Positions 43,107 to 48,861 of a DNA stretch of 48,861 nucleotides are shown here, one piece after another. Origin of the DNA: Betaproteobacteria bacterium (GTDB taxonomy: Bacteria > Pseudomonadota > Gammaproteobacteria > Burkholderiales > SG8-41). The notes beneath the pieces are model-generated. The model had not been told where the DNA came from and searched no databases. It worked only from the letters and a program-made list of their open reading frames with translations. Each line of letters opens with the position of its first letter. Positions within the stretch are counted from its first letter, which is position 1. Where the stretch lies: assembly GCA_016868015.1 (NCBI GenBank), contig VGIF01000004.1, forward strand, positions 1-48,861, read 5' to 3'. Position numbers and translations under genes: made by a program.

Positions 43107-44525
43107 TTACGCGGGCGGCAGCGGTTCGCCACCCGCGTGGGCCGCCGTCTCGGGCAGCGCGCTTTGCGCCATCAAGCGCAGCAGCGCGCGCGCCTTGTCG
43201 AAACTTTCCTGATATTCGGCTTCGACTTGCGAATCGGCGACGATGCCGCCGCCGGCCCAGAAGCGCACGCTGCCGTGCGAATAGGTAATGGTGCGAATCG
43301 CGATATTGGTATCCATGCTGCCGTCAAAGCCGATGTAGCCGATGGCGCCGCAATACACCCCGCGGCGAAAGCGCTCGACTTCATCGATGATTTCCATCGC
43401 GCGCAATTTGGGCGCGCCGGTAATCGAGCCACCGGGAAAAGCGCCGCGCAACAGGTCGATGGCATCGCGGCCCGGCTTAAGACGCCCCACCACGGTGCTC
43501 ACCAAATGATGCACCGTGGCATAACTTTCGACTTCAAACAGCCGCGGCACTTTTACCGACCCCAGCTCGCAGTTTTTAGATAAATCGTTGCGCAGCAAGT
43601 CGACGATCATGACATTTTCCGCGCGGTCTTTTTCGGACACGCGCAGCGCCTCGGCCAGCTCGGCGTCGAGCCGCGGGTGGCCTGCGCGCGGGCGCGTGCC
43701 CTTGATCGGCCTGGTTTCGACTTCACCACGATGCACGCGCAAAAAACGCTCCGGCGAGGACGACAAAATATGCGCGTAGGGTGTCGCCAGATACGCCGAA
43801 AACGGCGCCGGGTTGATCACCCGCAAGGCTTGATACGCGAGCCATGCGTCACCGCCGGCCTCGGCGGCAAAACGCTGCGCGAGATTCACCTGATAACAAT
43901 CGCCATCATTGACATATTGCTTGATGCGGCGAAACGCGCGCGCGTAACTCTCGCGCGAGCGGCTCGATTGCACGCCCGAGGTCACGCGAAACGGCGCGCG
44001 CGCGCGTTCCGGCGGTGGCTGGGAAAAACGCGCAATTAACGCATTCCACTTGATATCGGTGTCGTGATCGCGCCCTTGGCCGACCAGCCAGCAGCGGCGC
44101 TCCAGGTGATCCACCACCACCGCCCAGTCGTAAATGCCGATCGCCATGTCCGGCACGCGCTCGCCGGCGGTGGCGCGCGAAGGCAGCCGCTCGATGCGGC
44201 GCGCGAGATCGTACCCGAAGTACCCGATGGCGCCGCCGCAAAACGGCAAGTCGCCGGCAAGCGTGGCGTCGATATCGAGGAGGCGTTTAAGCAACGCAAA
44301 CGGGTCTTCACGCGTGAGCGACACGCCTTCCGCGTGCACTTCGGTGAGATTGCCGCGCGTTATCAAGCGCACGTACGGCTCGGCGGCGATGATGTCGTAA
44401 CGCGACTGCCCCGCATCGTGCCGCCCGCTATCGAGAAACACCGCCCACGGGTGATCCGCCACCGCTTCGAATAACGCGGTGCTGTCTTCGCGATAAGGCA
44501 GTTCAGTGCGCAACGGCGTGGCCAT
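43107..44525 (-). CDS. pabB: Aminodeoxychorismate synthase component I
   Basis: 472 residues of the chorismate-utilising family. Seen: the catalytic-core phrases VNLAQRFAAEAGG, TRPIKGTRPRAG (acceptor lysine), DLLRNDLSKNCELGSVKV, YATVHHLVSTVVGRLKPG and PGGSITGAPKLRAMEIIDE. It aminates chorismate for folate synthesis with PabA-derived ammonia. TrpE is less likely given KGTRPR and the N-terminal style. No PabC fusion at the C-terminus. AT-rich repeat copy J lies 88 bases upstream. Confidence 0.9.
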   Translation of the reverse strand: MATPLRTELPYREDSTALFEAVADHPWAVFLDSGRHDAGQSRYDIIAAEPYVRLITRGNLTEVHAEGVSLTREDPFALLKRLLDIDATLAGDLPFCGGAIGYFGYDLARRIERLPSRATAGERVPDMAIGIYDWAVVVDHLERRCWLVGQGRDHDTDIKWNALIARFSQPPPERARAPFRVTSGVQSSRSRESYARAFRRIKQYVNDGDCYQVNLAQRFAAEAGGDAWLAYQALRVINPAPFSAYLATPYAHILSSSPERFLRVHRGEVETRPIKGTRPRAGHPRLDAELAEALRVSEKDRAENVMIVDLLRNDLSKNCELGSVKVPRLFEVESYATVHHLVSTVVGRLKPGRDAIDLLRGAFPGGSITGAPKLRAMEIIDEVERFRRGVYCGAIGYIGFDGSMDTNIAIRTITYSHGSVRFWAGGGIVADSQVEAEYQESFDKARALLRLMAQSALPETAAHAGGEPLPPA

Positions 44526-44612
44526 GAGTCGGTTTAGACAAGGGCTCAGACCAACAACAACGCAACACGTTTATGCCGCATCTAACGCCCGTGGCCTTAT
44601 TTCGAAGGAAAT

Positions 44613-44640
44613 AAAAATATTGTTTAAAATCAAATACTTA
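44613..44640 (-). repeat. AT-rich dispersed repeat, copy J
   Basis: Minus-strand reading TAAGTATTTGATTTTAAACA then ATATTTTT. It lies between the DUF924 gene and pabB and is oriented with both. The tail matches copy G rather than the common form. Confidence 0.85.
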
Positions 44641-44649
44641 AAGTAGCAG

Positions 44650-45231
44650 CTAAAAACGCGAATCGGGCCCCTGCAAGAACTCGATCTCGGCTGGCGTCGA
44701 GGCGCGCCCCAACGCCGCGTTGCGATGGGGGAAGCGCCCGAAGCGTTCGACGATCACCAAGTGCTTGCGCGCCCATTCCAGTAAATCCGCGCGGCCCGGC
44801 TCTAGCGCCAGTTGGCCGAACAAGCGCATCGATTCGTGCTGCATCGCCAAGTCTTCGCTGTGCTCAAAAGGCAGATAAACGAACTGCCGTTGCACGCCGA
44901 GCAAACGCCGATCCCAGTCGCGCGCTAACATCTTCCGCGCACACTCTAGCGCCATCGCATCGGACTCGAACGCGCGCGGCGAATCGCGAAACAAATTGCG
45001 CGCAAACTGATCGCACACGATGATCAACGCCAGCAGCGGCAACGGGCTCTCGCGCCAGTGCGCCAACGCGCCCGCGCGGGCTTGCTCGTACAGCGGCAAA
45101 AAACGCTCGCGGATCAGCGCATCGAACGCATCGGACTTTTTAAACCACTCGGCGCGCGATTGGCCGTAACTCACGCTGCCCGGCGCGCCGAACCAGAAGT
45201 CGAGCACCGCGCTCCAATTGCTCGCATTCAC
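44650..45231 (-). CDS. DUF924-family protein
   Basis: 193 residues of a family with a helical TPR-like fold and unknown function. Family phrases: VLDFWFGAPGSV near the start, ALIIVCDQFARNLFRDSPRAFESDAMAL, YLPFEHSEDLAMQHESMRLF and VIVERFGRFPHRNAALGR. Start is GTG at 45231, two bases after the alcohol dehydrogenase stop, so translation is probably coupled to it. Confidence 0.9.
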   Translation of the reverse strand: MNASNWSAVLDFWFGAPGSVSYGQSRAEWFKKSDAFDALIRERFLPLYEQARAGALAHWRESPLPLLALIIVCDQFARNLFRDSPRAFESDAMALECARKMLARDWDRRLLGVQRQFVYLPFEHSEDLAMQHESMRLFGQLALEPGRADLLEWARKHLVIVERFGRFPHRNAALGRASTPAEIEFLQGPDSRF

Positions 45232-45233
45232 AC

Positions 45234-46124
45234 TCAGTACACCACCACGCTGCGTATCGATTTGCTCGCGTGCATCAAATCAAAGCCCTGGTTGATGTCG
45301 GCGAGTTTCAACTGGTGCGTGATCAAATCGTCGATGTTGATTTTGCCGTCCATGTACCAATCGACAATTTTGGGCACGTCGCGCCGGCCCTTGGCGCCGC
45401 CGACTTCCTTGGGATTCACAAAATGCGTCATGCCGAATTTTTGGGCAAGCGCCTCGCGCGCGGGATTCACATCCACGCCGACGATCATGTTGGCACCCGC
45501 CAGCAGCGCGCCTTGAATCACGTTTAAGCCTATACCGCCCAGACCGAACACCACCACGTTCGCGCCCGGCTCGACTTTCGCGGTGTTGATCACCGCGCCG
45601 ATGCCGGTGGTAACGCCGCAGCCGATGTAGCACACCTTGTCAAATGGCGCGTCCTCGCGGATTTTCGCCAGCGAAATTTCCGGCACCACGGTGTAGTTGG
45701 CGAAGGTCGACGTGCCCATGTAGTGAAACAATTTTTTGCCGCCGAGCGAAAAACGGCTTGAGCCATCGGGCATCACGCCTTGGCCTTGCGTGACGCGTAT
45801 CGATTGGCACAAATTGGTTTTTTCGGAGATGCAGTATTCGCACTCGCGGCATTCCGGCACGTAAAGCGGAATCACGTGATCGCCCTTTTTCAGCGACTTC
45901 ACGTTGGGCCCGACATCAACCACGATGCCCGCGCCCTCATGGCCTAAGATTGCCGGGAACAAGCCTTCGGGGTCGGCGCCGGAGAGCGTAAACTCATCCG
46001 TGTGGCATATGCCGGTGGCCTTGATCTCAACCAACACTTCGCCGGATTTCGGGCCGTCGAGATCAACCTCTTCAATGACGAGGGGCGCACCGGCTTTGTG
46101 CGCGACCGCGGCTTTGACTTTCAT
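45234..46124 (-). pseudogene. adhC: Class III alcohol dehydrogenase, internal in-frame deletion
   Basis: 296 residues where S-(hydroxymethyl)glutathione dehydrogenases have about 368. The catalytic and structural zinc ligands are present (GICHTDEF, GHEGAG, PECRECEYC with NLC, IGCGVTTG) and the dinucleotide loop FGLGGIGLNV and VDVNPAR remain. After FVNPKEVG the sequence jumps to GAKGRRDVPKIVDWYMDG. About 72 residues are gone, including the normal FECIGN strand and the STRPFQLVTGR segment. Much of the Rossmann half is lost, so NAD binding and activity are doubtful. An assembly collapse is possible. Recent loss is suggested by the intact remainder. Confidence 0.8.
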
Positions 46125-46203
46125 AAGCGCTCCTGGGAATTTTTTTGTGCGGCGCTGTTCGCCGCCAAGCGGAGAACGTTGCGTGAGATTGATTTAACCA
46201 ACG

Positions 46204-46244
46204 AACGCCGTGCGGCGCAACCGCAACTCGCGCCGCACGGCGTT
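46204..46244. promoter_or_regulatory. Strong stem-loop upstream of adhC and the DUF2846 gene
   Basis: Arms AACGCCGTGCGGCGC (46204-46218) and complement (46230-46244), 15 base pairs with an 11-base loop. It sits in the divergent spacer, so could be an operator, an attenuator or a palindromic repeat; there is no T-run. Confidence 0.6.
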
Positions 46245-46255
46245 GTGCTTGCATT

Positions 46256-46266
46256 AGCACAGTGCT
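46256..46266. promoter_or_regulatory. Palindrome AGCACAGTGCT before the DUF2846 lipoprotein
   Basis: An exact 11-base dyad 33 bases before the ATG, in a position suited to an operator. No known regulator motif assigned. Confidence 0.35.
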
Positions 46267-46299
46267 AGGCTTGTCGCGCGTCTTAAACCAGGAGGCATC

Positions 46300-46728
46300 A
46301 TGAAACATAAGTATTTGATTTTATTAAATATTTTTATACTGAGCCTGGTGACTGGTTGTGCGCAGTTGCCGCCCACGCCAGCCGATATCCATGCAAAAAA
46401 ATTCGAGGCTCTGCCCGACAAGGCGGTGATCTACATCGTGCGTCCGCTGGTGGACGGCAACGTGCACGGACCGCTGTCGATACCCGGCGGCATGATCGCC
46501 ACACAGCCCGGCACCTACTACCGCTGGGAAGGTCCGCCGGGCACGCATCACATCAGCGGTGCGGCGGCGTGGGGCGCGTCCGTCACCCTGCAAACCAAAG
46601 CCGGCGAAATTTATTTTGTCGAACAAATCGCCACCGGCGACGCGCGCGACGGCTTGAAGACGATGTCGCTGCGGCGTATTGATGAAGCGCGCGGCCGGCG
46701 CATGGTCAACCAGGCCTCGCTGCTGTAG
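46300..46728 (+). CDS. DUF2846-type lipoprotein with repeat-derived signal peptide
   Basis: 142 residues. Lipoprotein signal peptide MKHKYLILLNIFILSLVTGC, cysteine at the LVTGC lipobox. The hydrophobic part is encoded by AT-rich repeat copy K. The mature part AVIYIVRPLVDGNVHGPLSIPGG, TYYRWEGPPGTHHI and IYFVEQIATG fits DUF2846, a beta-rich family of small lipoproteins of unknown role. Strong AGGAGG site before ATG. A related lipoprotein follows by four bases. Confidence 0.85.
   Translation: MKHKYLILLNIFILSLVTGCAQLPPTPADIHAKKFEALPDKAVIYIVRPLVDGNVHGPLSIPGGMIATQPGTYYRWEGPPGTHHISGAAAWGASVTLQTKAGEIYFVEQIATGDARDGLKTMSLRRIDEARGRRMVNQASLL
46308..46336 (+). repeat. AT-rich dispersed repeat, copy K (inside lipoprotein signal peptide)
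   Basis: TAAGTATTTGATTTTATTA then AATATTTTTA. Read in frame as KYLILLNIFI, forming the hydrophobic h-region of the DUF2846 lipoprotein signal. It begins eight bases after the A of the ATG. Confidence 0.9.
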
Positions 46729-46732
46729 CGGC

Positions 46733-47197
46733 ATGGTTCGGCGCCCGCGCGGCCCTGGTTTCGCCGTGCTGTCGGGCCTGCTGGCGCTGCTGGCGGCGTG
46801 CGCTTCCACGCCGCAGGCCACGCACGAACGCGACCGCGAGGCCAAACAATTCGGCACGCATCCGGCGAGCGCCACACTGTATGTGTATCGCCTGGACAGC
46901 GGCGCCGAGGACAGCGCGCTATGGATCAACGAGCGGCTGATCGGCGCGACCTTGCCTTACACCTATTTTCGCGTGCACCTTGATCCGGGCCGGCACACCT
47001 TGAGCGGCGTGGGCGCGGACAACGGGCGGCTAACCCTCGATGTGCGCGCCGGCGCGCTTTACTTTGTGGCGCTGACGGTGCAGGCCGGGCAATCGTTTTA
47101 TCAGCCGGTGCCGCAGAGGGTTGGGCGCGAAGTGGTGGCCAAATGCTGCCATTTATTGGAAAACTGGGCGCCCGCGCAGCGGCCCTTGCTCTGGTGA
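46733..47197 (+). CDS. Second DUF2846-like lipoprotein
   Basis: 154 residues from ATG 46733. Signal peptide [18 protein letters not shown] with lipobox cysteine, then [47 protein letters not shown] and [15 protein letters not shown]. The arrangement of strands matches its upstream neighbour, so the two look like an ancient tandem duplication. Its signal peptide is ordinary GC-rich sequence, in contrast to the first copy's repeat-derived one. Function unknown. Confidence 0.8.
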   Translation: MVRRPRGPGFAVLSGLLALLAACASTPQATHERDREAKQFGTHPASATLYVYRLDSGAEDSALWINERLIGATLPYTYFRVHLDPGRHTLSGVGADNGRLTLDVRAGALYFVALTVQAGQSFYQPVPQRVGREVVAKCCHLLENWAPAQRPLLW

Positions 47198-47262
47198 CGG
47201 AAATCGTTGATAATCCACGCCCTTTTGGCCCTCGGCCATTTTCAACCGCCTCCGGAAATGCC

Positions 47263-47490
47263 ATGAAAGTAGACGCTCACCCCGAATACAGCGAAATCAC
47301 CGTCACCTGCAGTTGCGGCGCGAGCTGGAAAACCGGCTCCACCATGGCGCGCGACTTGCACGTTGAAGTGTGCTCGTCGTGCCACCCTTTTTATACCGGC
47401 AAGCAAAAAATCGTCGACACCGCGGGTCGCGTGGAAAAATTCAACCAGAAATACGGCAAGCGCGTGCCGGGTACCAAAGCCGCGGCGTAA
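47263..47490 (+). CDS. rpmE: 50S ribosomal protein L31 (zinc type)
   Basis: 75 residues. L31 family phrases [22 protein letters not shown] and [32 protein letters not shown]. The four cysteines of the zinc-binding C+ form are present, so this is the primary rather than the zinc-independent paralogue. ATG at 47263; the tracked 47143 start runs into the preceding lipoprotein. A hairpin terminator lies downstream. Confidence 0.95.
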   Translation: MKVDAHPEYSEITVTCSCGASWKTGSTMARDLHVEVCSSCHPFYTGKQKIVDTAGRVEKFNQKYGKRVPGTKAAA

Positions 47491-47530
47491 GTTAATTCTG
47501 GCCGCAGCGTAAGTTTTTTTGTGTAACCTC

Positions 47531-47554
47531 AAGGGCAGCCATCGTGCTGCCCTT
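47531..47554 (+). terminator. Rho-independent-type terminator after rpmE
   Basis: Stem AAGGGCAGC / GCTGCCCTT with a 6-base loop, followed by TGTATTTGTG. The stem is stable and the tail modestly T-rich. It separates rpmE from the tartrate-type dehydrogenase gene. Confidence 0.7.
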
Positions 47555-47582
47555 TGTATTTGTGTGATGAAAAGAGACGCCC

Positions 47583-48659
47583 ATGAAGCAATTTCGCATC
47601 GCAGTCATCCCCGGCGACGGCATCGGTAAGGAAGTGATGCCCGAAGGCTTGCGCGCCCTTGAGGCGGCCGGCCGTAAATTCGGCATCGAATTCAAATTCG
47701 ACGAATTCGACTGGAGTTGCGACTACTACGCCAAACACGGCAAGATGATGCCCGACGACGGCCTTGAGCAATTAAAGCAACACGACGCGGTGTATTTCGG
47801 CGCCGCGGGCTGGCCCGCCACCGTGCCCGATCACGTTTCACTGTGGGGGCTGTTGATCCCATTTCGCCGCGGCTACGACCAATACGTCAACCTGCGCCCG
47901 GTGCGCTTGATGCCCGGCATGAAATGCCCGCTCGCTAATCGCAAGCCCGGTGACATCGATTTTTGGGTGGTGCGCGAAAACTCCGAAGGCGAATATTCCT
48001 CGGTGGGCGGGCGCATGTACGCCGGCACCGAGCGCGAATTCGTCACCCAAAACGCGGTGTTCTCGCGCAAGGGCACCGATCGCATTTTGAAATACGCGTT
48101 CGACCTTGCCGCGTCACGCCCGAAAAAACATCTGACCTCCGCCACCAAATCCAACGGCATTTCAATCTCCATGCCGTACTGGGACGAGCGCGTCGCCGCG
48201 ATGTCGCAAAACTACCCCGGCATCAAGGTCGATCAATTCCACATCGACATTTTGTGCGCGCACTTTGTAATGCACCCGGATTGGTTCGACGTGGTGGTGG
48301 GCTCCAATTTATTCGGCGATATTTTGTCCGACCTAGGCCCCGCCGCCACCGGCACCATCGGCATCGCGCCCTCGGCCAACATGAATCCGGAAAAGGCGTT
48401 CCCCTCGCTGTTCGAGCCAGTGCACGGCTCCGCGCCCGACATCTACGGCAAAAAGATCGCCAATCCTGTCGGCATGATCTGGGCCGGCGCGATGATGCTC
48501 GATCACCTGGGCTGCCCCGAAGCCGGCGCCGCCATGGTGAAAGCGATTGAAAACGTGCTGCAGGAAGGCCCCAAAACGCCCGATCTCGGCGGCAGCGCCA
48601 AGACCGATGACCTGGGCAAGGCGGTGGCGGAGATGCTTAAGAATACGCTGATCAAGTAG
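47583..48659 (+). CDS. ttuC: Tartrate/isocitrate-type dehydrogenase (TtuC-like)
   Basis: 358 residues of the beta-decarboxylating dehydrogenase family. Seen: VIPGDGIGKEVMPEG, catalytic FWVVRENSEGEYSSVGG with the usual Arg/Glu, YAFDLAASRPKKHLTSATKSN, catalytic acid region VVVGSNLFGDILSDLGP and FEPVHGSAPDIYGK. The pattern matches tartrate dehydrogenases (also D-malate decarboxylating). The final codons NTLIK-stop fall inside the sequence shared with the left IS copy. The native C-terminus may thus have been altered by the insertion. AAGAGA ribosome site. Confidence 0.88.
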   Translation: MKQFRIAVIPGDGIGKEVMPEGLRALEAAGRKFGIEFKFDEFDWSCDYYAKHGKMMPDDGLEQLKQHDAVYFGAAGWPATVPDHVSLWGLLIPFRRGYDQYVNLRPVRLMPGMKCPLANRKPGDIDFWVVRENSEGEYSSVGGRMYAGTEREFVTQNAVFSRKGTDRILKYAFDLAASRPKKHLTSATKSNGISISMPYWDERVAAMSQNYPGIKVDQFHIDILCAHFVMHPDWFDVVVGSNLFGDILSDLGPAATGTIGIAPSANMNPEKAFPSLFEPVHGSAPDIYGKKIANPVGMIWAGAMMLDHLGCPEAGAAMVKAIENVLQEGPKTPDLGGSAKTDDLGKAVAEMLKNTLIK

Positions 48660-48861
48660 GTAAAAGGTGCGCCCGAGGAAAGCGATGATGCCGATTATGC
48701 GAAATGAATGCTGATTTCATCAGGCCGAAGGCGCTTTCGATGTTTAATTCGGTGTTTTTCGCCGTTTTAGGCTTCCGCTGCACGCACTTATCCCGTGAGC
48801 GGCCTATCCCATTTGTAAATGTTCACCATCGCCAGCATCGCAAAGGCGCGATTGGCGTTCT
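48643..48861 (-). mobile_element. Insertion-sequence end, right copy (inverted)
   Basis: Bases 48643-48825 mirror positions 1-183. The element continues past the right edge. Its boundary with unique DNA is at about 48643, inside the last codons of the upstream dehydrogenase gene. The transposase reads leftward and ends at 48788-48790. Confidence 0.75.
48788..48861 (-). CDS. Transposase C-terminus (partial, enters from right edge)
   Basis: Minus-strand reading NANRAFAMLAMVNIYKW then DRPLTG-stop. Same peptide as the left copy, 11 residues longer because more of the gene is visible. No DDE residues are in range. Family assignment IS5-like is a guess. Confidence 0.55.
   Translation of the reverse strand, partial: NANRAFAMLAMVNIYKWDRPLTG

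Noticed and set aside
46251-46272. Sigma-70-like promoter TTGCAT...GTGCTAGGC
   Set aside because: The -10 region is a poor match; kept only as a palindrome.
1-48861. CRISPR array, tRNA, rRNA or prophage genes
   Set aside because: No regularly spaced direct repeats, no cloverleaf-like sequence ending in CCA, and no phage structural proteins were recognised.

Overview
The window reads as chromosomal DNA of a GC-rich betaproteobacterium, most likely Burkholderiales-like. The reasons are three Bug/TctC-type periplasmic solute receptors plus a decayed fourth, tartrate-dehydrogenase-type and TauD-type catabolic genes, RlmJ, HrpA and both homodimeric and heterodimeric pyruvate dehydrogenase E1. I see no phage, rRNA, tRNA or CRISPR. 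Both ends carry the same roughly 183-base sequence in inverted orientation, each containing the C-terminus of what looks like a transposase. The segment is therefore bounded by two inverted insertion-sequence copies and was probably cut there by assembly.

Layout: 1-480 is an IS end plus a dead Bug-receptor fragment. 480-4575 (minus) is a catabolic-looking cluster (alpha/beta hydrolase, LLM oxidoreductase, CoxG-like SRPBCC, ThDP enzyme), opposed by a Gfo/Idh/MocA oxidoreductase. 5955-9596 holds a frameshifted FmdB zinc ribbon, an HD alarmone-hydrolase-like gene, a small ORF coupled to a MazG-like gene, rlmJ and a 2OG-Fe(II) oxygenase. 9687-15044 has hrpA, coaE and a glutamine-amidotransferase-like hydrolase. 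15119-21953 is a minus-strand run of PLP enzyme, NTF2-like, Bug receptor, YbhB-like, aminopeptidase lipoprotein, lipase-like, histidine phosphatase and coiled-coil genes. 22070-25547 has a TauE permease, an aminotransferase, a Tat-exported dienelactone-hydrolase-like protein and an Lrp regulator. 25612-31620 is a pyruvate dehydrogenase region: E1alpha-E1beta-E2 on minus, divergent from a homodimeric aceE. 33272-34885 is a small accessory island (higBA plus an unrecognised gene). 34937-40253 pairs a tightly coupled TauD-Bug-Bug operon with a divergent cupin-CapA pair. 40267-48659 has a hybrid histidine kinase, pabB, DUF924, a class III alcohol dehydrogenase with an internal deletion, two DUF2846 lipoproteins, rpmE and a tartrate/isocitrate-type dehydrogenase.

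The most unusual feature is a dispersed AT-rich repeat of about 28 bases, core TAAGTATTTGATTT followed by a T/A-rich tail. Eleven clear copies occur in both orientations, almost all at gene boundaries. It stands out sharply from the GC-rich background. One copy fills the whole E1beta-E2 spacer, two encode the hydrophobic start of signal peptides, and several lie just upstream of start codons. Separately, GC-rich palindromes of at least three families are present, and two of them sit in frame inside genes (hrpA and a Bug signal peptide). Together these suggest a genome where small repeats repeatedly become coding or regulatory sequence. Three damaged genes (Bug remnant, fmdB frameshift, adhC deletion) are also visible.
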